Shown here: in pieces, positions 20,971-32,463 of the stretch
Layout of the letters: each line of letters starts with the position of its first letter
Position numbering within the stretch: position 1 is the stretch's first letter
NCBI GenBank assembly: GCA_963921935.1
Contig: OY998179.1
Span: forward strand, 52,558,222-52,622,221
Origin: Galeruca laticollis
Lineage: Eukaryota > Arthropoda > Insecta > Coleoptera > Chrysomelidae
Length of the DNA: 64,000 nucleotides
Reading direction: 5' to 3'
Program-made: the position numbers and the translations under genes
The notes under the pieces: generated by a model
The model's database searches: none
What the model was told of the DNA's origin: nothing
The model's input: only the letters and a program-made list of their open reading frames with translations

Positions 20971-22790
20971 GTTCAATGAACAATGTTTATTTTACAGAAT
21001 AAATCCCCTTTTAAAAAATTCCTGCGCCGCTTATGACTGCACCAGAATATGTTAGGTATTTGAAGTATCACTTTAAGAGGATATTCAACTCCCTTAACCT
21101 TGAGCTACATACAGAATTCAAAAAAGATAAGATTGTCTGGTACTTGTCATTAGTCGATAGGAAATGAAAAGCCATTTTTTTCTCCCCTAGCCACCCCGCT
21201 TGTCTAATAGACAGCAGTAGAGCGAGAACCTCGTCAGACGAAGTATCGTCAACTTCTCAGTATAATTTTGAGGTCCAGGTGTTCGATTTCACCTTTCCTC
21301 CACGAACGATCAATAATTTCAAGTAATTGCGATATTCTCTTAGTAAGCATCGGGTAACTTATTGTACGGTTCTCTATAAACAGTTCAATATCATTTAAAA
21401 TAAAGTGAACGGTTTTTAAATATCCTAACAAAGTGTTATTGAATAAATATAGTTTTGTATTAAGTAATGTGAAATATTACATCCAGTTAATAGTTAATAT
21501 AAGTGTTAAGTTTTCACACGAGTTTCATTTGGAAAAGGAGAACCAACTTTCACAATTATGTGGATAACAGTTGTTGATGAATATCGTACATTTTGCTTGT
21601 ATCACTCTAGTTAAATTGGAGTTAGAGCATTTTGTATGTTGTTGTAACTCTATTTTGGATCAACTGAAGACTAAGTGCGATTTAGCAGTATAAAGATTAC
21701 CAAAAATGGATACTAGATCCGATAGAAACGTATTTCAGCTAATTTTTGGCTTTTGGTTGTAAGCTCACGATATAATATGTATAATTACATATGTGGGAAA
21801 GAGAAATATTCAGTGGGAAATTAAGAGGGTAAAAAGAGGGAGTAATATTGCTAAGAAGAACGAATAACAATTCGACTGCTCAGTTCATGGTACTTTTTCG
21901 GTTAGCGTACTTCTCTTTTTGCATCCAGAGGAGTATCATTTCATCATCAAATAAGCTAGTATTACATCATTAATATTAACAAGTTCGTCATGATTCATGG
22001 AATAAATTATAAATGTTTTTCATTCCAATTTCATTTTTATCAAGTTACCTACATTCCTGCAAAACAGATTATTTATAGATTTGTATTAGCTGAAAACCTA
22101 TTGACATAATATGAGAACTCAGTTACATACATTTTATGTTAGAATATGAACTCCAATGTTCCAGTAACTTAATATTTTACAGCTGAAAACAAATCATTTT
22201 TGATATGATGAAAAATGTACGTGAATTTAACTTCATGGAATTCGTTGTGACGAAATCAATCATATATTTCGAAGATAAAATAGGCATTCCAGTCATGGAG
22301 TAATGCACTGTGTCGAGCATCGAACATTGATTGAAATGTAGTTGACAACGTTGATAAAATATGAAATCAAAACTCTGCTGGGGCATCAGCTTGAAATCTC
22401 CACCTGCTACAGATTGTTCCCTGAACGTTCCCAGTTTTACTTTGTGACATTAAAGCCAAGAGAAAGGAAGGGAAACTCAGGATACTCTAAAAATTGACGT
22501 GATCCCTCCATTATTTTCTCTCTGGTATAATGAATGTTTTGTTAAAATAAGGAATGCGGTAAAACGTTTCAGAGGATCAGATAATTTTCTTATTCTTATT
22601 GAGTTTTGAACCATCTTTCCAGAATTGTATATTTATGTAAAATAAACATAATCAGTTGGTAGTGAGCCCAAAAATATGCAACTAATTTCAACTTTACAGT
22701 TTAGAAATAAATAGAAAATATGAAGTGTAGCTGAAGAAGTTTTCAGATGTTATAAAGGGATGAACATAATTTATTTTGGATCATCACAAG
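20971..22790. other. Non-coding stretch with one tRNA-like T-arm
   Basis: No gene or transposon was recognised. At 21272-21290 ccaggtgttcgatttcacct forms a T-arm-like stem and loop with a B-box-like core (ggtgttcgatttc), but no convincing acceptor or anticodon arm surrounds it. Confidence 0.35.
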
Positions 22791-22960
22791 TGACTGATTA
22801 ACATATGGTAATAGGAAAAAGGAGATGTGATATTACAAATATTGGAGCTTAGATATTAGTATCCCTATGGGGATATCCGGGATATCATTTTTCCCAATTA
22901 AGATCAATGTGCAATGATATAGAAAACCAGGAAAACTGTATATGCTGATCTTTACAATTA

Positions 22961-24062
22961 TCACTTAAGGAGACAGTGTAAAAGTGGAGAACTCCCTAGA
23001 TTTATCTGTTCATTGACGACTTCATATTGTGGGTTTCTTGAGTGTCTTCTAGTTTCCAATTCTTCGAGGAAATCCAGTTCTGGTTTCTCATCACAAATAT
23101 GTAGTACTCCTAGTTCTGTGTTAGGTGTGAATGAATGATTGGTATCAAGTAGATGTCTGGCGTAGTGGGATTTATCTGGTTGTTTGAAACTGTATGCTAG
23201 TAAGTGTTCACTGTATTGGAATTCAAAATTTCTAAGGGTCTGACCCAAATAGACAGCATTACATTCTGGACATTTAAGTTTATATATACCAGATCTCTTC
23301 AATGGTGCTATTTTTGTTTTTACATTTAACAATTTTGCACTTATGCTACTTTCTGTTTTTAAAGAAATCGTTGTATATGTTGCTAAAGATATTATCCTTG
23401 AAATATTATATGAAATATTTCCTGCATATGTCATGGTTTTATAAATTTCCATTTCTTTAGTTTGTTTAGGAGATATTAGCTGTAATGCCACTGTTTCCTC
23501 ATTTTTATTATTAAGTTTATTTATCTTATGTAATTGTAACTATTGGATATTGCTACTTATTCAATTGTGTTAATCTCTCTATCAAAATTACATTTGTTCT
23601 TAGGTACTGAGAATGCTCTATGTATCATTGAATTATATGCTGCTAGTTTATGTGACATGGGATGATTGGAACTGCATGGAATAGTTACATCAGTGTTTGT
23701 TGGTTTTCGGTGAATCGAATAATCATGTACATTATTAACTCTTTGAATTTTTAAATCAAGAAAATTGATTGAACTATTTTCATCAACTTCTGATGTAAAT
23801 TTAATTTTTGGGAGTAAATTATTAATGTGGTTGAAAAAATGATCTAATTGTCGTTCACTACCCATAAAACAAGCTAATATGTAATCTACGTATCTATACC
23901 AAAAAAGACATTTTTTGAAATTTACTGTCAAAGATGTATCTTTCTAAATTGTCCATAAAAATATTTGCCAAAATTGATGATATAGGGCTTCCCATTGGAA
24001 AACCTTCATTTTGAATATATATCTTATTGTCAAAAGTGAAATAATTTTGATTAATACATAAA
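22961..24062 (-). pseudogene. PLE RT plus GIY-YIG endonuclease, minus arm of locus B
   Basis: RT begins in the IYIQNEG block near 24010. The palm reads WYRYVDYILACFMGS: the second catalytic Asp of YVDD is Tyr. After frameshifts near 23935 and 23540 come the YVDY-to-thumb frame (23931-23557, with FLDLKIQRVNNVHDYSIHRK) and the C-terminal frame (23491-22961, with GIYKLKCPECNAVYLGQT and QYSEHLLAYSFKQPDKSHYA). The nuclease core is complete; the RT is not. Confidence 0.87.
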
Positions 24063-25132
24063 TCACTTTTGACAATAAGGTAAATAGTCGAAATGAAGGT
24101 TTACCAATGAGAAGCCTTATATCGCCAATTTTGGCAAAACATTTTATGGACAGTTTAGAAAGAAAAATCTTTGAAAGTAATATTTCAAAAAATGTTTTAT
24201 TTTGGTATAGATATGTAGATGACATATTAGCTTGTTTTATGGGCAGTGAACGACAATTAGATATATTTTCCAACAATATCAATAATTTACACCCAAAAAT
24301 TAAATTATCATTAGAAGTTGAAGAAAATAGTTCAATCAATTTTCGAGATTTGAAAATTCAAAGAGTTAATAATGTACATGATTATTCGATTCACCGAAAA
24401 CCAACACACACTGATGTAACTATTCCATGCAGTTCCAATCATCCCATGTCACATAAACTAGCAGCATAGAATTCAATGATACATAAAGCATTTTCAGTTC
24501 CTATGAACAAATGTAATTTTGATAGAGAGATTAACACAATTAAACAAATAGCAACATCCAACGGTTACCCATTACATAAGATAAATAAACTAATTATTAA
24601 AAAAGAGAAAAAAGAAGCATTACAACTAATATTTCCAAAAGAACCTGAAGAAATAAAAACTTATGAAACCATTACATATGCAGGGAATATTTCTAATAAT
24701 ATTTCAAAGACAATATCTTCGGCAACAAATACAACGATCTCTTTTAAAACAGAAAATAACATAAGTACAAAATTGTCAAAAGTAAAAACAAATGAAGAGA
24801 TCTGGTATATATAAACATATATGTGCAGAATCTAATACTGTCTATTTGGGTCAGACCATTAGAAATTCCGAAATCCGATACAGTGAACACTTACGGGTAT
24901 ACAGATTAGAATAACCAGAGAAATCCCACCACGCCAGACATCTACTTGACACCAATCTTTTATCGACACCTAACACAGAACTAGAAATACTACATATATG
25001 TGATAAGAAACCAGAACTGGATTTCCTTGCAGAATTGAAAATTAGAAGACACTTAAGAAACCCACAATATGAAGTTGTCAATGAACAGATAAATCTAGGG
25101 AGTTCTCCACTTTTAAAATGTCTTCTTAAGTG
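24063..25132 (+). pseudogene. PLE RT plus GIY-YIG endonuclease, plus arm of locus B
   Basis: The frame reads NEGLPMRSLISPILAKHFMD and WYRYVDDILACFMGS with intact YVDD, then thumb blocks (HPMSHKLAA). A stop at 24469 and a frameshift after the SKVKTNEEIW block follow. The nuclease region continues to about 25132 in stop-containing frames (SGIYKHICAESNTVYLGQT, KSHHARHLLDTN), where two Cys of the usual KCPEC are changed. Inactive. Confidence 0.85.
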
Positions 25133-25603
25133 ATAATTGTAAAGATCAGCAGATATGGTTTTCCTGGTTTTCTATATCATTGCACAGTTATACTGGTCTT
25201 AATTGAGAAAAATGATATCCAGTATATCCCCATAGGGCTAATAATATCTAAGCTTGAATATTTGTGATATCACATATTCTTTTTTCTATTAACATATATT
25301 AAGTCAATTACAAGGTAGGTCACTTCTTGGAGTAACCAAAAATAATTAAACCTCAGGTACGCATCAAACGAAATGTAACTTCTGTCATTCTGACGATGAC
25401 ATTCAGGTAATATCGAAACAATTGTCAGTTTTTTAGAGTTTTTAACGTTTTTTTAATATATTGTGGAGTTAACTAGAAACAGCAAGTTTCATTTGAAACA
25501 CTAATATGAGCTTTTTTGCTTAAAATCCTTCAAGAATTCACTCTCTAGAGGATTATCATCTTTTCGCGAAACACTCTGTATATGAAATATCTAAAATACT
25601 CAC

Positions 25604-25794
25604 TTGTTTCTCCTAAATCCGAAGCAATCCGTGTCCATTCCGTATGTGCAAGTAACAGATTGTGATAGTGTTCATGGCTCATATCCCAAAGAATTCTGCT
25701 AAGTTTTACAGCACTAATTAATGCTTCTGTGAAATTTTCAGACGTTTTGAAAATACGTAGTAGTTGAAAATTACTATACAAGAATTCGTCAGTA
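25604..25794 (-). CDS. Possible single host-gene exon, family not recognised
   Basis: On the minus strand an acceptor (gattttgcacacttccgtcag) ends at 25795 and a strong donor (caa followed by gtgagtattt) begins at 25603. The 191-bp interval between them is open in one frame and encodes a compact, amphipathic sequence including LISAVKLSRILWDMSHEHYH and NLLLAHTEWTRIASDLGET. Composition looks like a cytosolic alpha-helical repeat protein rather than transposon Pol. I cannot name it. No neighbouring exons were seen in the window, so it may be an internal exon between long introns or a captured fragment. Confidence 0.4.
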
Positions 25795-25804
25795 CTGACG
25801 GAAG

Positions 25805-26017
25805 TGTGCAAAATCAAATAATTTCATCTTTCCTACCGCCTCAAAACCCTCTGAAGTCGCACGCTCCGCTCAAGGACGCCAACATAGGACGGTTTCATTT
25901 AAGTATAGTGTTTTGATTAATACGCCTCGATCGCGTTACCTGCACCGCTCGCTTCTACCACTCACGTAGGATGGAGGGAATTTTGATAGACGGTGGACCA
26001 AACCACTGAGGCGTATT
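25805..26017. other. Short GC-richer stretch
   Basis: aatacgcctc at 25919-25928 and its inverse gaggcgtatt near 26008-26017 bracket about 80 bp with several CpG. No gene was seen. Confidence 0.35.
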
Positions 26018-26590
26018 CTAATTTGCTCCTGCCGCTTTAGTAATACCAGAAACGTGTTCACTGAAAGTAAACGAACTATCAAATTTAATACCGAGATTTT
26101 TGATAGAACTGCACCTGTTTAAAAGTTGATTATTAAGAGAGTAATCGAAAGTATATGGATTATTACGACGAGAATATAATACAACTTTACATTTGGATAT
26201 ATTCAAATGAAGAGAGTTACTTGAACACCAGCAGTTGAGATTCTCGAAAGTGTCTTGTAAAATGTAACAATCCCCAATGCGGTAAATTTTACCATATACT
26301 TTTAAATCCTTAGCGTGGGTTAGACGCATAAATTCCAATTTGTGCGAGAAGTTATTGATAAAGATTAGGAACAGTAATGGATCCAAATTGGACCCCTGTG
26401 GCATTCCTGAAGTTGCTACAAATTGATAAGATCTAAAACTTCCATACTAAATAAATTGTGTTGTATGTCGAATAAGATAGCTTTGTAAAATTGAAAGGAA
26501 GTAGGGTGAAATAACTATAGCTCTTATTTTGGATAGTACTATTAAATTATCAACTTTATCAAACGCCTTCTGAAAATCAGAATAAGTTTA
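26018..26590 (-). pseudogene. Jockey-superfamily LINE RT fragment
   Basis: Read on the minus strand: DFQKAFDKVDNLIVLSKI (palm motif A, near 26575), then MPQGSNLDPLLFLIFINNFS (motif B). The YADD site is replaced by HAKDLKVY. Then come LQDTFENLNCWCSSNSLHLN, SKCKVVLYSRR and the IKNLGIKFDS block to 26018. Motif A and motif B are in different frames. The 5' and 3' parts of the element are absent. RT is inactive. Confidence 0.8.
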
Positions 26591-27590
26591 TATTTACAAT
26601 CATATCATGCACTCGTATATAGAGTATTAATAAACAAAGACGAGAATCATTTCTAAAACTAGCATGCATTTTTTTAAGTTTGTTCAAATAAAAATCAAAG
26701 TAGAATTGTAAAAATACCGTGAGACGTGAAAACAATTTTTATTTAGTTGCCTGGTTTCATTAGTTTGACGTTCCTCGTTAATTGTTGAAATTTAAAATTT
26801 AAACAATACATGAAAATTTTGATTATAATACTCCTTTAATTTTGAATAATTGTAACAATTAGCAAATTTTTAAATCATAAGTAATATTTACAAAAATTGT
26901 GTTATTTTTAATTTAAAATAAAATATTTGTTCATTGATCTTTTATAGTATATTATTATGCTAAAAACAGGATTGTGGAATACGCAGTGAAAGACTATCTT
27001 TCACTTGTCAAAAACATTTTTTTAACTCGTGAACATTAATATAACGAGTAAATTTAGCTCTAGGTTATATTTACCTTGATTTTTATTGAATTCCTAAGGT
27101 AACCTGTTCGGAATGTATGTTTTGCTCTCTTTTAGTTCCCTTATGGTTGTCATGATAGAGTATTGCTTCTGTTGTCCCTCGTTGGGTCTACCAGCTAGGC
27201 ATACCTATTTTGTTTTTTTTTCCATCTAAAATAATTAAAAAAACTACCAGGTTATAAAGAGATCCCATCTGTTGGTGGATATCGTATTGTTTTTCTTATT
27301 TATTTAAAAGTTTTTATTACGATGGGTGGGGTAAATTCATACACACGGTAGGTCAACTCACATAATTTATTCATTCAGTTAACTATTCACTAATTGCCTC
27401 CTAGATTGCGGATCACAAAAACAATGGACCTCACTGAAAATGTCTAGATAAGAATAGTCACAAAAAATAATGCAAAAAGTGCGGAGAAATCCCTGCGCAT
27501 TTGCCAAAATTTTAACTTTCATACATAGCTTAGACAGAGTCGGATTCAGGGACCACACAAGTGTGCGATTTCGTAACCTTAACCCCTTCT
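26591..27590. other. Non-coding, nothing recognised
   Basis: AT-rich, with no transposon ends, RNA genes or plausible exons. Confidence 0.5.
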
Positions 27591-27599
27591 TAAATGGAG

Positions 27600-27712
27600 T
27601 GTGTAGCCGGCACTGGATGCTTATATCGGCAACTGGACCCATGTCTGCACTTTTCGGTCGTATGGAAATTACAAGGCACCGCCTTGGACGGGTGCCGATA
27701 ACGAGGGGTGTA
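27600..27712 (-). other. CCCH-zinc-finger-like coding scrap
   Basis: On the minus strand the frame at 27712-27600 encodes VPCNFHTTEKCRHGSSCRYK followed by H, giving Cys-x7-Cys-x5-Cys-x3-His, the spacing of a CCCH zinc finger. The frame is short and ends at the LINE microsatellite on one side. It could be a piece of a LINE ORF1 or of a host RNA-binding protein. Confidence 0.4.
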
Positions 27713-27718
27713 GCTACA

Positions 27719-28588
27719 TATAATAATAATATTAATAATAATAATAATAATAATAGATAGATGGTTTATTGACCCCATTCACATACATAGTACATTAGAA
27801 GTCAGTGAGTAGTACATATGAACACATTTTACAAAGTAAAAATATTAAAAATTGTACAGTGACAAATTTAAAATATAATAAAAATAATAGAAAGTGAAAA
27901 GTTGACATAAATACAGACATACATTTCATAAAGTTAAAATATTGACGAAATATAACAATTTTGAAATATAAAATAAGGTAAGAAATAATTGAACGTAAAA
28001 ATGAAATTAAACAAAACGAACAAATATATAAGCATTAAGCCCAGGTATTCAACTCCTCCAGAAACTCATCAACTGTATAAAAACAATAATTCAACAGAAA
28101 TGACTTAGCAAAATGCTTAAATTGAACTCTCGTCATATCACTCATATTTATATGTTCAAAATATTTCACAAATGAATTGTACAATGTAACATCCAACTTA
28201 TTGTTTTTTGTTGTTGTCAGTCTAGATTTGAGAATGACAATGTCTTTACTATTTCTAGTGTCATAATTATGAATATCTGCATGTTTAGTCAGAGCATATC
28301 GATCTTTATGTGTTTCAATTAACACTTCCAAAATATACAAGCACGGAAGCGGCAATATTTCAAGTTTTTTGAATATTGTTTTACAATTAGCGTTTCTTGG
28401 TGCATTGTAAATTATTCTAACTTCAGATTTCTGCAGCACAAATACTTTGTGCACTGATGTGCTGCTACCCCATAGCATAATACCATAAGTTAAATTGCTA
28501 TGAAACAGTGAATAATATACGGATTTTAACAAATGAGTTGGTATACATGATTTTAATTGACGAATTACAAAAACTTGGCTCGCTAATA
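27719..28588 (-). mobile_element. Jockey-superfamily LINE, copy 1 (C-terminal end and 3' UTR)
   Basis: The minus-strand ORF at 28553-28035 encodes the RT C-terminal region (SCIPTHLLKSVYYSLFHSNL, YGIMLWGSS, RLTTTKNNKLDVTLYNSFVK, LEELNTWA). A 280-bp 3' UTR ends in ggtcaataaaccatctatc followed by a (TTA)n tail at 27719-27758. It is the same family as copy 2: UTR and last codons match closely. The 5' side is truncated and abuts (TAA)n at 28589. Confidence 0.85.
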
Positions 28589-28614
28589 AAATAATAATAA
28601 TAATAATAATAATA

Positions 28615-28645
<31 letters not shown>

Positions 28646-28672
28646 TATAATAATAATAATAATAATAATAAT
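28589..28672 (+). repeat. (TAA)n microsatellite
   Basis: Trinucleotide run between LINE copies 1 and 2, with a few interruptions; another short (TAA)n run follows at 28716-28740 and gives way to (GATA)n. Confidence 0.9.
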
Positions 28673-28744
28673 AGCATAGCATATTAAAACCGCACGCCTC
28701 TTGGAGGTAGATGAAATAATAATAATAATAATAATAATAGATAT

Positions 28745-28778
<34 letters not shown>

Positions 28779-29091
28779 GGTTTATTGACCCCATTCATAT
28801 ACATAGTACATTAGAAGTCAGTGAGTAGTACATATGAATACATTTTACAAAGTAAAAATATTAAAAATTGTACTGTAACAAATTTAAAATATAATAAAAA
28901 TAATAGAAAGTAAAAAATTTACATAAATACAGACATACATTTAGTTAAAATATTGATGAAATATAACAATTTTAAAATGTAAAATAAGGTAAGAAATAAT
29001 AGAAAGTAAAAATTGAACTGAACAGAACGAACAAACATATAAGCATTTAGCCCAGGTATTCAACTCCTCCAAATACTCATAAAATTCCAGT

Positions 29092-29502
29092 TTACTTAGG
29101 AGTGAGTAAATCCGCTGGAACACAATCAAAAGCCTTCGTTATGTCGCATAACGTGGCAACAGAGTTGACGCCTTCCTCTAGTTTCTGTACAACTTTCTCT
29201 AAGAGTCGAAGAAGAGCACGTATGCACGATTTATTTTTGCGATAGCCGAATTGAAATTCCGTTAGAAGTGACTTATCTTCCAAATAATTGATTAATTGTT
29301 CTTTGACTATCAATTCAAATATTTTGTTAATCGTCGGTAAAATTGCTATGGGTCGAAAATTTTCTGGAGAATATATTTCACCATTTTTATATAATGGAAT
29401 AACTTTTGTTATTTTAAAGGAGTCAGGCCAAGATCCTTCCTCAAAGCATTTATGAAATAAAATGGTCAGTGGATATGTCAATGAGTGTATACAACGTTTC
29501 AA
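29092..29502 (-). pseudogene. LINE copy 2 ORF2, RT N-terminal part
   Basis: LTILFHKCFEEGSWPDSFKI, IPLYKNGEIYSPENFRPIAI, FQFGYRKNKSCIRALLRLLE and CDITKAFDCVPADLL are the finger and first palm blocks. The rest of the palm, including YADD, is deleted; the sequence continues with the element's last codons. Confidence 0.85.
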
Positions 29503-29533
29503 TATTTTGCTATTTATTTCTGCTATTTCTATT

Positions 29534-30356
29534 TCAGATACGTTTCAGCGTATTCAATATGTTTTCTGCCAAATTATCTACACCCATACTATGTACATCC
29601 AAATCATTCCAAGAAACTTCAGAAAGTTTATCAGAAAAAGCCGTTATTGTTGCGTCGTTAATAACACGTTTAATAATGGGGACATTTTCATTCAATAGGT
29701 GATTAAAATATATGTATTGGCCGTTGTGATCAGACACTAGAGGATCTACTACTCCCACTTTAGTGAGACTAGGGTCTATGTTTGTAACTATGTTATCTAG
29801 ACAGGATTGACTATTCAGGACTATTCTAGTGGGCTCCTCAATCGTATGGCGTAATCCGAAACTTGTGAAGACTGTTTTAAGATCTTTGGATTTATCGTCG
29901 TTCTTTGAAATGTCTAAATTGAAGTCCCCTACCAAGACAATGTTTTTATATTTTCTATGAATATATTTAAGAAGTTTAATAATTCGATCTTTAAATATGG
30001 TAAAATTATCTCTACTTGACGATCTATAAAGAGTAATTATTATGGTGTCTTTCAATTCTACTCCACAAAACTGGGCATCGTAGATAACAGAAAACTGCTT
30101 CAGATCAACTGCCTTGCATATTAGATGCGATTTTGAAAATATTGTCACTCCCCCATGTTGCTTTCTAGAACGAGTAAAATCGGAAATGAAGTTAAAATCA
30201 TTTAATTTGATTAATTCCAAGTTATTCTTATCTAACCAATGTTCTGAAAAACATACGATATCAAATGGATGTTCGGTTAAGAAAACTGAAAGTTCATGTA
30301 ACTTATTTTGAAGACTATTTACGTTAATATGGAAAACCGAAAGATGCTGTCTATAT
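29534..30356 (-). pseudogene. LINE copy 2 ORF2, APE-type endonuclease domain
   Basis: The frame opens with VFHINVNSLQNKLHELSVFL near 30320 and shows SEHWL, GGVTIFSKS, IVLVGDFNLDIS, CLDNIVTN and LVSDHNGQ, the order of the apurinic-type endonuclease of LINEs. GDFN and SDH carry catalytic residues and are intact. The enzyme nicks target DNA to prime reverse transcription. The frame stops before the RT because of a small deletion near 29520. Confidence 0.85.
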
Positions 30357-31274
30357 TTACTGTTTATTCGTCTGCTCCACGGAATTGAACGTGACTCTTC
30401 TTGGCTGAAAAAACTGATTGATGATTACTCCTGTAGGCCATATTTCCGGTATTAAAATTTTTCCTAGTTCAAGAACAGGCACTGTTATCTTGAATGAAGC
30501 ATATTTAAGTGGTTGGCGAGAGTTCAACTTTTGAACACTAATATCGGAAACAAACTCTTCTAAATACTTGAGTAAATCCTCTTCTGATGTGTGTGGATCC
30601 CAATTTGTAGAATGGAGGTGTTTCATTCTCTGTCTGTTTGCCGATCTTAAATGAAATGATTCGTCATCTTTGTTGCCCGTAATTAAAATTTTGGGTGCTG
30701 CTCTTTCTCTGGTGTTACTTTTATGAGGTATGGTATCGTTTCCCAAACTGATAACAGAATGACATAAGTTGGAAGACTGAGCATTGGCAATAGCACTGGA
30801 AACTTCAGATGATGTGAAAACACCCGGAGCTTCGAAATTTACCATTGGCCTCATTTTACTAAAAGGCTGTTTTAAAGTTTCATGTTCCACTTGTGCTTTA
30901 GTATCTGATGGTTCTAAAGGTGTTCTATAGTTAACTGTTTTAATCATGTTAAGCTGATCTTGAAGCGATCTGATCGCAATTTCTTGATTAAAAATAATCT
31001 TATCCTTGTTTTTAATTATTTCTTCCAAATATTTCACTTTAAGTTGAAGTTCTGATGTAACACTGGTACTATAAGTGGGTATTGGTGATGTTTCCATAGT
31101 AATTCCACTGTCTATACAACAGTTGCAAGAAGAATTGTCTATAATTTTTGCATTTTTGACAGATTTCAAGCAACTCTTATGGGAAACAACCCCACACGTC
31201 ACACATTTTAATCCTGATGTAACATCTTTTTTGCATCTTTTACACTTATTTATTGAGTCCATATTCCGTTGCAA
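30357..31274 (-). CDS. LINE ORF1 with PHD-like zinc finger (305 aa, intact)
   Basis: The ORF has no stop over 305 codons. Residues 11-55 form a Cys/His-rich finger of PHD/C1 type (CKRCKKDVTSGLKCVTCGVV, then HKSC and CNCC). A coiled-coil stretch follows at about 75-115 (LQLKVKYLEEIIKNKDKI). The C-terminal domain (about 215-295: LLKYLEEFVSDISVQKL, FKITVPVLELGKIL, WPTGVIINQFF) is the compact fold common to ORF1 of these LINEs. ORF1 proteins bind the LINE RNA as nucleic-acid chaperones. It lies directly upstream of ORF2, as expected. Start chosen at the ATG before NMDSINKC. Confidence 0.8.
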   Translation of the reverse strand: MQRNMDSINKCKRCKKDVTSGLKCVTCGVVSHKSCLKSVKNAKIIDNSSCNCCIDSGITMETSPIPTYSTSVTSELQLKVKYLEEIIKNKDKIIFNQEIAIRSLQDQLNMIKTVNYRTPLEPSDTKAQVEHETLKQPFSKMRPMVNFEAPGVFTSSEVSSAIANAQSSNLCHSVISLGNDTIPHKSNTRERAAPKILITGNKDDESFHLRSANRQRMKHLHSTNWDPHTSEEDLLKYLEEFVSDISVQKLNSRQPLKYASFKITVPVLELGKILIPEIWPTGVIINQFFQPRRVTFNSVEQTNKQ

Positions 31275-31445
31275 ATGTCGAACAAATCAAGTAATATCGA
31301 ATAAAAGAGAGAAGTTTCGTTAAAAATCTGACCACTGGTGGAATAGGTGCTGTGACAAATTGTTTTGATGGAAATAACCAGATTTCAACAAAACGAAATA
31401 CTTTATATAGGTACCTATAACATAAAAATTGTACTTGCCTACTAT

Positions 31446-32463
31446 TAGAAACATTGTAATACTCAACATTTAGTTTATTCGCCTGGGTAGTCCTTAGCCT
31501 AGAGAAAGGGGCGACAAGATCCACCGCATTCCTCGTGCCGTAGGTATGAATATTATAGTGCGAATTATAATTGGATCTATTTTTGTGAATAAATACTAAT
31601 GTTTCATAAATGTACAGACAAGGAACCGGTAAAATCCTGCACCCCCTAAACAGTGCAAGGCAGTGCGAACCATAAGGAGCATTCCCGACAATCCTCACGG
31701 CGGATTTCTGAAGAGCGAAAACTTTATAAGCCCCACTCGAGTTTCCCCAAAATCTAATGCCGTAAGTGAGAAGTGAGTGAATGGTGCCAAAATATACAGT
31801 ACGAAGGGCCTTGGTTTGCAAGCAATGCCGAAGCTGCCGCAGTGCATAAAATTGCGAAGACACCGCAGAGCACAAGGCTTCAATTTGAGCAGACCAGTTA
31901 AGACTCGAGTCAAGTGTTAACCCAAGAAGCTTAACTGGTTGTGACTTATGAGCAAGCTTGTCCGAGGTGGAAGTGATTTTGACGGTCTTGCTTTCATTCA
32001 ATTGAAGTCTATTAGCCACAAACCAATTTTTTGCTAATGAAAGATGTTCAGATTCATCAGACTCATCTTCATCATAAAGTAGTGTCGTGTCGTCAGCATA
32101 TAAAATACAAGTACATCCGTTAACGGCTGACGGCAAGTCATTAATAAATATTAGAAACAGTAAGGGTCCCAAGACTGAACCCTGTGGAACTCCAAATCGG
32201 ATTGGCATATTAACTGATTCATGCCCATCAAAGCTGACATACTGGGCTCTATCGGCAAGGTAAGAGCCAATGAGCACCAATGGTAAACCACGAATGCCGT
32301 AATGCTCCATTTTAGCAAGCAAAAGAGAATGGTCCACGCAGTCAAACGCCTTGGCGAGATCGCACAGAACAGCAGAAGTACCATGACGTTCGTCAAGGCC
32401 ATCGACCACGGTCCCAATCACCTTTGCAAAGCATCGATTGTGAGACATTCTTTCTAAAACCAA
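31446..32463 (-). CDS. LINE copy 3 ORF2, RT palm and C-terminus after a frameshift
   Basis: Contains LCDLAKAFDCVDHSLLLAKM (first palm Asp), FGVPQGSVLGPLLFLIFIND, ILYADDTTLLYDED with intact YADD, NWFVANRLQLNESKTVKITS and LLGLTLDSSLNWSAQIEALC, then the C-terminal block WGNSSGAYKVFALQKSAVRI. It ends at the junction with copy 2's 5' UTR; the final ~60 codons are missing. Only a single frameshift separates it from the endonuclease part, so the copy is comparatively young. Confidence 0.88.

Larger units (their letters stand above)
22792..25502. mobile_element. Penelope-like element, head-to-head inverted dimer (locus B)
   Basis: A minus-strand PLE 3' half (22792-24062) meets a plus-strand half (24063-25502) near 24063. 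The plus half keeps the full end (to gaaacact at 25502). The minus half lacks about 200 bp of its outer end, starting near tgattaacatatgg. The meeting point lies in the block just upstream of GLPMGSP, within about 60 bp of the equivalent point in locus A. No target duplication is evident. Confidence 0.85.
28742..31445 (-). mobile_element. Jockey-superfamily LINE, copy 2, with ORF1 and shortened ORF2
   Basis: It spans a 3' (GATA/TATC)n tail at 28742-28778, a 3' UTR matching copy 1, ORF2 remains (29092-30356), an intact ORF1 (30357-31274) and a 5' UTR to about 31445. ORF2 lost most of its RT: DCVPADLL near 29100 is joined to the last codons LEELNTWA. A small gap also separates endonuclease and RT near 29520. 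Near-complete outline with internal deletions. Confidence 0.85.

Noticed and set aside
21180..21300. Possible tRNA gene
   Set aside because: Only a T-arm-like stem is visible; no acceptor stem, D-arm or anticodon arm could be drawn.
23944..24339. 131-codon minus frame
   Set aside because: Its first part is antisense of the plus arm of locus B and the rest is the minus arm out of frame.
25919..26017. Mini-transposon with 10-bp inverted ends aatacgcctc / gaggcgtatt
   Set aside because: Too short to separate from chance, and no flanking duplication.
28583..28804. Frames with runs of Ile and Leu at the LINE junction
   Set aside because: Microsatellite translations.
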